Translations under genes and position numbers: made by a program
Assembly (NCBI GenBank): GCA_029204225.1
Contig: CM055113.1
Span: forward strand, 4,904,431 to 4,968,430
Source of the DNA: Diphasiastrum complanatum
Taxonomy: Eukaryota > Streptophyta > Lycopodiopsida > Lycopodiales > Lycopodiaceae
Direction of reading: 5' to 3'
Length of the DNA stretch: 64,000 nucleotides
Part shown: positions 22,584-33,151 of the stretch, piece after piece
Layout: every line of letters begins with the position of its first letter
Numbering within the stretch: the first letter of the stretch is position 1
The notes under the pieces: model-generated
Seen by the model: the letters and a program-made list of their open reading frames with translations, nothing else
What the model was told of the DNA's origin: nothing
Databases searched by the model: none

Positions 22584-23708
22584 ACGGATACCTCTCTTCT
22601 AAAGATCGTTTTCCATCAACAACGACCCATGTAGTAGGCACTCTGCTAATGGGATTCCAGAAGTTGCAATATCGTACGGGAAAACCAAGAATGTTGATGA
22701 ATAAAAAGCTCTTGAGCAGCCTACAAGAAAAAACAAGCGGTGGGGTTCAGCGTGGAACCAATGCGGAAGCTTCTATAACTGCAACTGGAAATTTTCAGAT
22801 TCCCCTCATGAATGGGGAAGTGAAAGATATTGGCCGGAGCATTGCTTATACCTGGCTTAAAAAAGAATTTTCTTTCAGTTGCCCGAGTTGCAGATGGAGG
22901 TCTAAATTCTGTTTTTGATTCAGACCAGGTTGCATTCTATAAGAAAGGAGCCCATGTAGTGGGAGAGATGGCAGCAAAAGGAAGAAGAGTTGGGAACCTC
23001 TACGAGTTTCAAGTTCCAAATATTTCACAAGCACTTGTTGCTGATGAGAATTAGATTTCTTTGTGGATGAACGCTTGGGCCATGCAAGCATAAAGACCAT
23101 GGATCTTATGCAGAAAAGGTAGCTAGTAAAGGGGCTACCGCCACTTTACTTGAAAGCTGATTTGAAGGCATGTGAAGCATGCAGAAAAGGGAAGCATGCA
23201 AGAAGATCCTACACTCCAGGAGGGACATGAGCTAGCACGCTTCTAGAGATTCATTCAGATCTCTGTGGGCCAATGGAGGTGGCTGAAAAATCAAAAGCTC
23301 GCTACTTTATTTCATTTATTGATAACAGAAGCAGGCGAGCAAGCATCTTCTTCTCACAAAATAAGAATCAAGCTTTTTAAAGCTTTTCAAAGTTTCAAAG
23401 CACAGGCCGGATGCAGAATCAAAACACTTCAGACTAATGGGGGAGGTGAATATGTCAACAAAGAGTTTGAGAACTTTTGTGACAAGGCATAACCAGATAA
23501 TTCACCACAAGGTACACACCTCAGCAAAATGGCATAGCTGATAAAAAAATCGGACTCTGTGTGAGGCAGCGAGAAGCTTGCTCATTGGAGCACATTTGAG
23601 CAAGTACTTCTGGTAGGAAGCCATTGCTACAGTTGTATATTTACAAAATAGGTTGCCCACTGTAGCAGTTCTGGATTCTACACCTTATGAAGTCTGGATT
23701 GGGAGGAA
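22584..23708 (+). pseudogene. Copia-II protease tail, gag-pre-integrase and integrase, copy A
   Basis: Plus-strand Copia polyprotein remnant. It shows LKKNFLSVARVADGGLN with KKGAHVVGEMAAKGRRVGNL (the link after protease), then ERLGHASIKTMDLMQ with CEACRKGKHARRS (the HHCC zinc region of integrase), LLEIHSDLCGPMEV (first catalytic Asp), LQTNGGGEYVNKEFENFC and RYTPQQNGIAEKKI (catalytic Glu), and TPYEVWIGRK. The second catalytic Asp, usual just before GGEY, is Asn here, and the same is seen in B and C. In-frame stops and indels are frequent. The sequence is cut at 23709 by an R1 repeat and resumes at 24656. Bases 22583-23255 are missing in B and C. Confidence 0.85.
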
Positions 23709-24655
23709 GTATGTCCTCCTGCGATGATATTTTATCTGATTCGTCTGTGCTTGCATGTTTCAGCTTATTACTAGGAGTTGTCATCATTCACCTGCATTCC
23801 TACTTGCAACAGATTGAATCGCTCCAACTGCAACTCCAGATCTCACGCAAGCAAGCCGAAACGGCTCAAACAGAGTATCTGCGGGCGATGAGCGAGCATA
23901 GCTAAGCTAAACAAAAAGTTAGAGATGAGAAAGCTGCTCTAGCTGAGGTGAGATCTTTAACAGAGGTGATCATAGATTTGAGACTAAAGTTGGAGCGTTT
24001 AGAACTTGACTCATACCAAAAAGGACGGACATATATTTGACTCTATTGCTATTGTATCTGTCTTCCTAGAGATAATAATCCTCCAAAAACAGCCGATCGT
24101 GTGCGTCTCACCCACAACAACCTTTGCATGCAGCGACAATGAAGACCTTGAAAATGGCAAGAAACGAAAAACGTGACGGCGAAATAGAGAATACCCTGAA
24201 ATGGCAAGAAACATGATGCCAAAAGAGGGAACTCGGACTGGAAGGCCACATCAAAGGAAGGCCACAACAGGCCACATCAAAGGAAAACCCATGTGTCAAC
24301 CTCTACGTAATCAAGCAACCTCAGCCAGAATATATATAAATATCTAAAAAAGAAAAAAAGATAAAGCAATAGCTAATTTTTTTTTATTTAAATAGTCAAT
24401 TTATTTATAATTGCCACATGTCCTAGTGAGAAAAATTTAAAATACAAATTGAAAATATTTATTTATGTCTTTAAAATGGAAACCACAACACAAGCAGGTC
24501 AATCTTTAACATGAATGCTAGTCCTCATTTCAAAGCAAGGCAGGAAAACCACCACAGGAATCCATCTACATGTAGGAATGCACTAGAGAATCCATGCGCA
24601 CATCACCACAGGAATGCATAAGAGAATCCACGCGCCTATCACGGACAGAGCCACC
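23709..24655 (+). repeat. R1 dispersed repeat, copy A-3, inside Copia-II
   Basis: Starts TATGTCCTCCTGCGATG within the Copia codons after GRK and ends ACGGACAGAGCCACC just before Copia sequence resumes, so it looks like an insertion of about 947 bases. The coding-like part is open for 72 codons and then stopped by a TAA near 23904. The B copy has no stop there. No clear target-site duplication or terminal inverted repeat is visible. Confidence 0.8.
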
Positions 24656-25174
24656 GATAGGGAAAAGGAGGATCCATCTAAAAGAAAAGGTATATTTGTT
24701 GGTTCAGTGAGGTGAGCAAGTCTTACAAAGTTTTTGTTCCTTCAACTAAGAAAGTGGTCATTGGGAGAGGTGTCATTTTTTATGAGGGAAACTTTCCAAA
24801 AGTGACTTCAAGTGGTGTTTGGATCTTGGATCTAACATTCTTGATGTTGATGAGATTGATGATACTTTGGATGTTGATGTTGGAGATCCTACTTCAAATT
24901 AAGAGCTAAGGAGTACATCAAGGCAAAAACAACAACCTTTGAGACTCACTTATGATGAAAAAGGTAAGAAAGTTGTTGGTGGTACAAACTATGCTTTCCT
25001 AACCTCTTTTGATGAACCTACATGTGTAGATGAAGCATCCAATGTGACTCTATTCTATATATCAATTATGAAAGGTACTATAAAACCATAGAAATGAGGT
25101 TTATACTTAGGATGGAGATCATTCTTAACAAAGTAGTGTGGTTAAATCTATGCTAAAACTAGTTGGAGAGGGAG
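24656..25174 (+). pseudogene. Copia-II integrase/reverse-transcriptase linker, copy A
   Basis: Continuation of the Copia-II polyprotein beyond the R1 insertion. DPSKRKGIFVG, then SKSYKVFVPSTKKVVIGRGVIF, then LTSFDEPTCVDEASN match the linker between integrase and reverse transcriptase in Copia elements. About 30 residues that normally precede KRKGIFVG (the VFGC region) are missing. The frame has stops. No reverse-transcriptase palm motif follows, so the element was deleted from here to its 3' end. Confidence 0.75.
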
Positions 25175-25495
25175 TGTGAAAAATTTAGTTGTTTGATCTT
25201 GGCAATTTTGAGGCCAAATTTCGATCTAATATTAGAGGTATATTTTTTTATGTCAATAAAAGCCTAAATAGTGTTTGTACTATTTTTGACAAGCAGATAA
25301 GTGGATGATGTCAATTTTGGACCCATTCTAATTGGCTACTTTTCATACATTGCATCTAGACTAGAATTTCTAGGTCATTTGGTGAGATACCAAGAAATTA
25401 CCATCTAGGGCAAGTTTAGGGCGAGTGGCCAAATGTCATTTGAGCAGCTATAAAGAGCAGTAGCAGCTTGGAGAACATATCGTTGTATTTTCTTT
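25175..25495 (+). repeat. Possible Copia-II 3' LTR remnant
   Basis: A purine run (GGAGAGGGAG) at about 25164-25174 precedes a TGTGAAAA start, as a polypurine tract precedes a 3' LTR. The stretch has a TATAAAGAGC element near 25450 and no coding sequence. No second LTR is present to prove it, and the end is set only by the start of the gypsy fragment. Confidence 0.4.
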
Positions 25496-25745
25496 TGGTG
25501 TGGAGAATTCATCTCTTATGATTCAAAAGTGATTTTTCCGGTACCCCAGTTATGAATTACTTGCGCAACTTGTAACCATGGGCGTCCTAGTAAGACTCGT
25601 TAGACATTTGGTGCCTCGGGTAATTCCATTACGGCAATGACAAATTGTATTCCGACAACCTTGACAGGGATGTCTTCAACCATTCCACGTGCAACTTAAT
25701 GGCAAAAGTCGCAGGCTTTATCCTTGTAAGGCCCCAATTTGCACA
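25480..25745 (-). pseudogene. Ty3/gypsy aspartic protease fragment, copy A
   Basis: On the minus strand: GMVEDIPVKVVGIQFVIAVM, then LLGRPWLQVAQVIHNWGTGKITFE. This matches the carboxyl half of a gypsy (Athila/Tat-like) aspartic protease, where LLGRP.L marks the conserved strand near the end of the fold. The catalytic D-T/S-G triad would lie further upstream (higher coordinates) and is not present. At least two stops break the frame. It abuts the plus-strand element that follows, so it is an older fragment in the opposite orientation. Confidence 0.75.
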
Positions 25746-25972
25746 TAGCTAGAAAGTTGCTTATGCTATATCGGTAGGGTCAGCTCTCTCTCTCTCTCTG
25801 TCTCTCTCTCTCTCTCTAGGTTGGGTGTTAATAGCTTTGGGAAGGTGCTCGAGCCTCCAAAGCCTCTCTCAACCTAGGCATTTTCTCTCTCTTCTCTCTC
25901 TTTGTGTGTTATGCAGGTGAAGGCGAGGTTGTGCTCCCAGCGACGAACCCCATACTACAACCGACACTATAG

Positions 25973-25990
25973 TGGCGCCGTTGCCGGGGA
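25973..25990 (+). promoter_or_regulatory. Primer binding site (tRNA-Asp type), intact
   Basis: TGGCGCCGTTGCCGGGGA, complementary to the acceptor end of plant tRNA-Asp and typical of Athila-type elements. It lies six bases after the LTR end. The B copy has four changes from this sequence. Confidence 0.88.
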
Positions 25991-26385
25991 GCCCCAACAC
26001 TTGCCTTAGTCGGCATAGACATCACTTTTCTTCTCCTTCTCTCACTCTTCTCTCTTCTTTTCCCTACATTTTTCATCACAAAAATCGAGTTTTTTATCTT
26101 GTTAGTGGTAGTTAGTGTGGATTAGAGTTAGTGGCATGTGGATTGTGTTAGAACTGTAGATTAGAACAACGCTTGCTGGAAAACAAGAAAACAAACAAAC
26201 AAAAAAATCAGAAAAACTTGAAAAATCTATTTTTGGGGGAAAAATAGGCAGGAAGAACATATTAGAGGCAATAACCTTTAGCTGCTCTGCAACTAACCTT
26301 TGCTACACTAAGAGTAGACAATGTTCATAACCTATGTAAAAGTCAGCAAAGGTTAATTCCCAGCCATTTTTGAAAAAACCGCAAA

Positions 26386-26850
26386 AAATAGCAAAAAAAT
26401 CCATAAAATTTCTATTTTCTCTCCATCCCCTGGAAAATAGCCTTTGCCCACCTGGATTTAGGTAAATCTGTATTAGAGAAGACTACTATCAGCTCGCAAA
26501 ATGTTCTCTCTCTAGGGTCTGAGAGAAAACTTCAAAAAATAGCAAAAAAAGCCATAAACTTTATATTTTCTCTCCATTCCCTGAGAAATAACCTTTTCCC
26601 ACCTGGATTTAGGTAAATATGTATCAGAAAAGGCTACTCTTAGCTCGGCAAACGTTCTCTCTTTGGGATGTGAGATAACTGCCAAAAATAGCAGAAAAAG
26701 CCATAAAATTAGTATTTTCTCTCCATCCCCTAAGAAATAACCTTTTCCCACCTGGATTTAGCTAAACCTGTATCAGAGGAGGCTACTATCAGCTCAACAA
26801 ACACTATCTCTCTAGGATCTGAGAGAAAACTGCCAAAAATAGCAAAAAAC
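26386..26850 (+). repeat. Leader tandem repeat, about 149 bases, three copies
   Basis: Three imperfect copies, each running from an AGCAAAAAA...CCATAAA segment through TTTTCTCTCCAT, CCCACCTGGATTTA and a CTCTCT...GAGA end, with starts about 150 and 148 bases apart, then a short fourth start. It is non-coding; the 79-codon minus-strand frame across it merely reflects the repeat. Also present in B at 55755-56222. Confidence 0.85.
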
Positions 26851-27792
26851 ACCCAAAAAATACACTTTTTTCTTGATTTTTTGAGATCTGATCTGAATTA
26901 ACCTTCTCTGAGATTTTCATAGTTAGATCTAACCCCAATCTGGCTTCCGTGAAATTCTTGTTGGGATCCAATGGACAGATCTAGAAAGATCTAAGAAAAA
27001 GTGCTCAAAAACTGAGTTTTTTCAAGATTATGCAAAAACTGTCCATCAAGAACCTTTGAGGACCTCATAATAGCTAGATATAGTCTATTCTCAGCTAGAT
27101 TTGGAAGGGAAAAGGTTAGATCTCCTCCGATCTGAAGAAATATCAGAAAACCCACAAATAACCGCTAAAAAAGGACAAAAATACACTAAAAATGACCATG
27201 TTCTCTTAATTTTCTTCAATCTGACGATTCAAAACTCAATCCATATTGGTAATAGTTGGATTATACCGGTCTTCAACAATTATTAAATTTTGGTGCAGAT
27301 CGGACACTCAGATCTTGAAATCTTAGAGAAACAGTCCTAAAATGTGCTCGATTTTAGCAAAAATCTTCAATTTTTGATAGCCGGCTCAAAACTAACCCTC
27401 GCGGTCTCAGAGAAGTTTCATCAGATCTTGATTCAACTAGTGTGATGGGGGCGAGAGTTAATTCCCAACCTTGATGAAAAAAAAAAATTCTTTTTTTATG
27501 TCGTCTCCATCTGTGTTTTCATCTCCATCTCCATCAACTCAACCTTCATCCTTTTTCATATCATTACATGCATCTATCTTTTCCTCCATCAGTATCCTTA
27601 GATAACAACCATCTATTACCATTTTTTCACACACCTCCCTCCTGTCCTTTTGTTTTTCCTTGGTTTCTTAATCTCTCAATCTTTGGTCTACTTCTTTTCT
27701 TCTCTTGTTCACTTCAAAAAAAAAAAAAAAACACCATAGTTGTACAACCCTTGAAGCAATTATGTACATCACGATAATACTGCAATCTAGCC

Positions 27793-29640
27793 ATGACTAT
27801 CAAGTTTGTGAGATTAGTTTCAATTCAGATGTTTCCTGATGAGATAGTTCAACAATACACCAGACGAATGTTTGATATGGTAAAAGGTATTGATCTACTA
27901 AGCCCAGAGACCATAATGCAAAACTACTATATCGGATTACTCAACAAGATCAAATCTGGTATGAAGAAGTTTGCATCCTACACTTCATTGCTACAAATCT
28001 ATCAAGATGTTGTCATTATGGAGAATTTTATGTCGAAGAGAGTAGATCACTCCTATCCAAACGCAGAAATATCGGATGGTGAATCAGGAAAATCTGAAAA
28101 GTTCATGCTAGTCAAGCAAACAAGGGCAAAAGGCTACGAATGATCAGGGAGTGCAAGAGAGCAATATGGATCGAGTGCAGCAGAAGACCAAGAACCTTGC
28201 ATTTCAAGTTGTCAGCAAGATTATGCTCGAGCAATTTAGTTTATAGATAAGGATGAATGTAAATACTGCTTCGGCGGTCATCCAAGTACAAGATGTCCAA
28301 TCAAGAATCCGCACTTCTTACAAAGGCAAAATGCAAAGCAACAAATTCGACGGCAAGATCCAAAGGTTCAAAGGTCACAAGCAGAATCAAGCCGACAAGG
28401 AGCTCACCAAAGGGATGGATGTCAAATTGATCCATCTAAATTGTGAGTTTCTTCAACAACCAATGGCAAGGTGAAAGTGTTGGTCATATCATCTTGCATG
28501 TCACCGAACTTAATGGAGGACCATAATAGCCTACTAGTCTATTTTGTGGAAGATCCTAAGGGGCATCTGTTATCGGTGTATGCCTATCAACTTCGAGGTG
28601 ATGGCATACGGCACTCAGTAAGGTGCTATGGATGTGGAGGAAAACATCGTCGAGCTGAATGTCCACATCAAGGGGATCCATCAACATTTGAGCTCGGATG
28701 TTCACAATGCGGAGTTAACCATCCATGCTGAGATTGTCCATTGCGCAATCCACAATTAGCAAGGAGGCATTTGGCCTATGTAGACCAACATGCACCTATG
28801 GTGACTCCTCACCTCTCGATAGAATGCACTATAAAAGAAAAATCCTAGTGCCACCGGGTTATGAAACGAGTGAGGAAGAGGACAATCTGACAAAAGTCTC
28901 AAAGTACATAGAGGTACCCTCGAGCAGACAAGCAACATCAACATCACAGAAGACAGAGTTGGTAGAGTCAATCAAGCCAATGATAACTGAGGAAGTCAAA
29001 AAATTGGCAACCGAGGAAATTCGGTAGGTTCTATCAGGACTCTCGGCGCACTCAATGCCCAGATTTATTAGTGATGAATTACAATGGAAGCCTGTGTCAT
29101 CGGAACGATGTGAAGGCAGTTCAGCAAAAGATCCAAGAAAAAGTGCAATCACGCAGCCTTCAGATGGGAAGCGCACTGAGAAGGGAAAGACTAAGGTTGA
29201 TGATTGTCCCTCAACGAGCAAGTTTCAACCAAGGTCTGATTGTTCCACAATGCAACAGAACCCCAAACCAACGCTAAATCCGGGTGTAACAATACATCAT
29301 AGGCCAAATCTAGAGAATCCAATCCCAAAAAGGCCAATTATACAACAAGAACCAGTGCCTACAATGACAACACCTTGTCCTCAATTTGTAAGATTGACTG
29401 CTGAGGAAAGTCTTTAGCTTCAAGCATACTATGAATACCTAGATAGACAAAGTAGTCAAGCGAGCATGTCTTATCTACATTACGACTTGAGAGAGACAAC
29501 AACAATGCCACTGGGAGAAGTAGCACCGATCTATCAGGATCACTATCAACCAGTCTTACCTTGGGATCCTTTGATAGATGGTGTCGACTACCCATTTGTC
29601 GATGAACAAGGTTACCATGCATGGCCACCGGACCCTTATG
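27793..29640 (+). pseudogene. Gag-like region with CX2CX3HX4C knuckles, copy A
   Basis: Gag would coat the element RNA. 27793-28143 encodes a helical capsid-like segment containing YTRRMFDMVKGIDLLSPETI and KIKSGMKKFASYTSLLQIY. After a frame break come three zinc-knuckle sequences, all CX2CX3HX4C: CKYCFGGHPSTRC (28258-28296), CYGCGGKHRRAEC (28624-28662) and a third at 28699-28737. In the third an in-frame TGA replaces an Arg codon (CGA in B). Later frames run through a Lys/Glu-rich tail to about 29640. Several stops and shifts make it non-functional. Its membership of gag rests on the knuckles and position, not on a strong capsid match. Confidence 0.62.
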
Positions 29641-29838
29641 GGTATTATTGAAAATCTGGCAAAAGCTCATTTTTTTGCTAATCAACAACCAATAAAGCCT
29701 CGAGTTTTATGTAAGCGATCACTTATCCACACTTTTCCTGAAGCAGCTCATCACCAACAAAAAACGTGTCGACAGCTCTCTTCCACATCAAATGTAGGCA
29801 GGTGTCATGGGACCGGCACCTCTTTAGGTGGGGAATAC

Positions 29839-30486
29839 TGTTGGGCGCCTAGTGGGTCCTACCACTAAAACTACTGTTGGCCAAGGCTTGCCAAGTTGGC
29901 CCACCACAGTACTATACAAGTAGAGTAATAAGTGCGAGGGCACTGGCATCCTACACATGTAAGCCCAACCCAATGAACACAAGTAACAAGTTGTAATTCC
30001 TAGGAATAAGAGACTAGGGGCTTAAAACTCTAAAATAACATTAGAGGCCCTAAGTCAAGTTGCAAATAAAAAAGCTAAAAGGGCCCAAATTAGAACTCAC
30101 ATGAATCATGTGAGTGCCCTGTGCTTTCTTAGCACCATTAGATTTAAGTTGTGTTTAATTTAAGGGCTTGGATTAGAATCCTTGTCCCAATGAAGTGACC
30201 AATCGGAGTGAAGGAGGCTCACCTCTAAAACCTATAAGAGAGAGTCATTTCCTTTGTATTGTATCTTCCATCTTTTTCTTAATAAAACTCTACTAGTTTC
30301 ACTTCAAGTCTCTCTCTCTCTCTCTCTCTCTCTAGGTTGGGTGTGAATAGCTTTGAGAAGGTGCACGGGCCTCCAAAGCCTCTCTCAACCTAGGAATTTT
30401 CTCTCTCTTCTCTCTCTTTGTGTGCTATTCAGGTGAAGGCGAGGTTGCGCTCCCAGCGACGAACCCCATACTACAACCGATACTAA
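29839..30486 (+). repeat. 3' LTR of the gag-only element, copy A
   Basis: Begins TGTTGGGCGCC just after a GGTGGGGA purine run and ends CTACAACCGATACTA. Contains AATAAAAC near 30281 as a possible polyadenylation signal and a CT run at 30309-30333. The B copy is 59201-59851. Confidence 0.75.
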
Positions 30487-30648
30487 AAGCATGGAGATTT
30501 GGATAGCCACCAGATGTTGTTGGTATATCAGTATAGATGGTATTCAATTAGTAGGTACTTGGACTGCTACAGGTTCTTTTTGCTTTTGTGCTTTGGTAAC
30601 CACCATCAGAGCTGCTGGTCTTTGTTTAATTGTTATCAAATTCACAGG
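30487..30648. other. Junction between the gag-only element and Copia-I
   Basis: A unit-end stretch. A plus-strand frame (30491-30724) is open but overlaps Copia gag on the other strand and is not recognised. The counterpart before C (59852-60035) carries 26 extra bases here. Confidence 0.4.
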
Positions 30649-31592
30649 AGCTATGACCGGCGAGTGGCTCCGGAATCCAGGAACCAAGAACTGTCGCCTG
30701 ATGCTCTTTGATGGCTGGTCATGAAGGCATCATGATCTGCTTCTTGAATAGGTTGTGGAGCTTTTGCAACTGCATTTGCCGCTTGATTTGACTGCCCCTT
30801 GCTGTTGTTCTTCGCTTGCAATATCCGACAGTCTTGAATTTCGTGGTTGTTTCGCTTGCAGTATATGTAGAACAGCTTCTTCTTTGTCTGCGGATTCGAT
30901 TGTTCTTTATGTTGTGCTGGTTTCTGGTCTATCTTTGATTGCTTCGGGCCTTTCTTCTTCTTATGCTTAGTTGTGCTCTTGTTGATGTACAAGGCGTGAG
31001 AATCAGCTGAGGAACTTGAGGCTTCGTTCCTCCGCGTGTCTTCTTGCAACAACATAGTAATGACTCTCAAAATAATCAATTCTAGATGAGTCGTGATGAT
31101 CATTACCCAGCTGTCATATGAGCTTGGCAAGCTTGTAAGCAGTTGCATCACTGCGTCTTGATCGTCTATGACTGATCCGATGGCCATTTGTCTTAGTAAG
31201 TTCTTGAATTGATTAATGTGATTCTGTAGAGAATCACCATTCGCCATCTTGAGGGAGTAGAATTTCTTCCTGAGATATAGCTTGAAAGCTATATCTCGCA
31301 CTTCGTATAGTGTGCCCAAGATGTCCCAGACTTCTTTCGATGTCTGAGCCTCGTATACATGATCGATCTGGGTATCCGTGATGTTGAGGATGATCGGGAT
31401 GAAAGCTTTTCCATCCTTCAGCTTCCATCAAACGATTATCGCGTCGTCCACTTCGGGTTTCCCTTCTGCACCTGTAACAACGTCGAACAATTCTTTTGCC
31501 ATTAGTACAGTTTTCATCTTAAATTTCCACAGATGGTAATTTGCTCCATCAAGCTTGTCCATGATGGGACTGGCTTTCCCTTGGGAATCCAT
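30649..31592 (-). pseudogene. Copia-I gag and protease start, copy B (best copy)
   Basis: Best-preserved Copia-I gag. The start ATG is at 31590-31592, about 130 bases downstream of the primer site on the minus strand. In order: DKLDGANYHLWKFKMKTVLM (gag amino-terminal motif), EVWDILGTLYEVRDIAFKLYL, YSLKMANGDSLQNHINQFKNLLRQM, LTSLPSSYDSW, a Lys-rich linker, a knuckle YCKRNNHEIQDC in which the first Cys is Tyr, and WFLDSGATRRS with the DSGA protease active site. These are classic Copia gag landmarks. One stop, seen in C as well, falls after DDAIIV. The rest of the polyprotein is missing: sequence past SGATRRS is unrelated, so the element is truncated at the unit junction. Confidence 0.9.
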
Positions 31593-31722
31593 GTGAAAGA
31601 ATTAGTCTAAGTGATAGGAGAAACTATCAATGACTTAAATATGAAAATCTGACACAGGAATAAATAATTACTCTATCGACTAGTAGAGTCTTGTACTGTA
31701 CAGGCTTATCAAGCTATGAAAA

Positions 31723-31735
31723 TAGCTCTAATACC
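31723..31735 (-). promoter_or_regulatory. Copia-I primer binding site, copy B
   Basis: Reads TGGTATTAGAGCT on the minus strand, one base off the tRNA-iMet primer site, directly after the LTR end CCCAACA. It lies between the LTR and gag, which fixes the element's direction. Confidence 0.85.
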
Positions 31736-32682
31736 ATGTTGGGAGAGAGAGAGAAAGAGGGTGTTGTATGTAAGGAATGGAAATTAGCTCTAAAAGAAAG
31801 ACGAACATGAACAAGAAACGAAACACGAACGAGAAATGGAACGCGAACGAAACAAAACACAAACGAGAAACAAACTCGAACGAAAGTGTTTGTGCACAGC
31901 GGAATGAGCTATACAACTCTCTCCCTAAGCATGACTATGCCTATCAGAATGAACAGAGCGTTAGTGATGGAAGTCACGGTCGTTCTTGATTACGTAGCCA
32001 AACATTAATATATAATAAGACACCAGAAGAATAATTTCTCACGAACAACTAGATAAATTATTTGTCATGAAGGATTTGCGAATAGAGAGATTAAGATCGA
32101 CTGATAATCAGTCACAAATTATTCGCGAAAGACAAAACTAAATATTAGTCGTCTACAAAATGATTACCAAATTGAGCCACTAGAAAATCAGACATAATGA
32201 ATAATAAGCATAACAACATTGACACAGATCTGAATGCAGAACGAAAAGCTGTTATCAGATTAAGTATATCAAATATACATGTCAATGATGCGGTAGAGCA
32301 CAAGACAATAGCGGGCAAAACCGCGTGCTCTACAAAGCTAATTCAATCTGTAAAGGAATGAAGCCTTATTACTGACAATAATGAATCAATGCACAAGACA
32401 TCTACTTCGTCTATCTCTCTGATGCTAAATTTTTATACACTCTTCTCTTCTCATCATCTTGATACGCAGATGGTATCAAAACTATATACATAATTTTACA
32501 GGTGTGCATATAAAGAAAGTGCAAATTGGATGTGTTGTCTGTAGGAGATCATGGGTGGCTGCAGTCATTGTCAAGTCTGTTAGCGCAATTGTATGGGTGA
32601 GCGTGGAAAGGGACGACGTTAGCTTTTGCTGAAATGAACATTGGTGATGATGCAAGAAATGCATCACTCTGACGAAATGTCA
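31736..32682 (-). repeat. Copia-I 5' LTR, copy B
   Basis: Ends (minus strand) in CTCTCTCCCAACA next to the primer site. Its reverse complement aligns with the plus-strand LTR at 35544-36392 over most of its length. The outer end near 32682 has no clear TG terminus and may be truncated. Confidence 0.78.
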
Positions 32683-33151
32683 TGGGATTGGATTTACAGG
32701 GTGCCTCTGTTTCCTAGGGCACCTTCGGTACTTTGTAAGACAGTGTTGTCTTTTTTGTCTGTCACCAAAACTCGTGTAAAAACACAGTGTTGCGATTCTT
32801 TTGTCTTTTCTTTGCCTGTGAGAATTTACATGTAAATATGCAGACTACGCGACAACACGAGTAAATATGCAGCATAAATGGAGGCAGATTTAAATGGGAT
32901 TTAGGAGAGTAGAGGAAATAAATCCAACAAATTCGAAAAAAAGTATCCTCCCAACATGAGGGGAGACAAAGAAGACATCGATCAAAGCCAATACTCCACC
33001 AGGGCTGAGATCATTGCGGCACTGCAACCGCAACCTGAATGGCGGAACAAGGTTTTAAAAGATAGCAGGCGACTGCCAGAGTACCTGAGGGCACCGACAT
33101 GGAAACGAGTTGATCCAATCTACATGCCGCTCTAACAAAGAAACTCATGGC

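Larger units (their letters stand above)
25785..30486 (+). mobile_element. Gag-only Athila/Tat-like LTR element, copy A
   Basis: Composite element: a truncated 5' LTR (25785-25966), a tRNA-Asp primer site (25973-25990), a long non-coding leader with tandem repeats, a broken gag-like region (about 27793-29640) and a 3' LTR (29839-30486). The end of the 3' LTR is the same family as the 5' piece (both carry CTAGGTTGGGTG then CTCAACCTAGG and close with CTACAACCGA.ACTA). No protease, reverse transcriptase or integrase is found, so it would depend on another element. Unit B has a second copy (55081-59851). Confidence 0.78.

Noticed and set aside
23709-24655. R1 as a Helitron or a TIR transposon
   Set aside because: No TC start with CTRR end and hairpin, no terminal inverted repeats and no target-site duplication could be seen.
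26512-26751. Minus-strand frame with hydrophobic runs
   Set aside because: It follows the period of the leader tandem repeats and is not a separate gene.
30491-30724. Plus-strand frame of 77 codons at the unit junction
   Set aside because: It overlaps Copia gag on the minus strand, and the copy before C carries a 26-base difference inside it.
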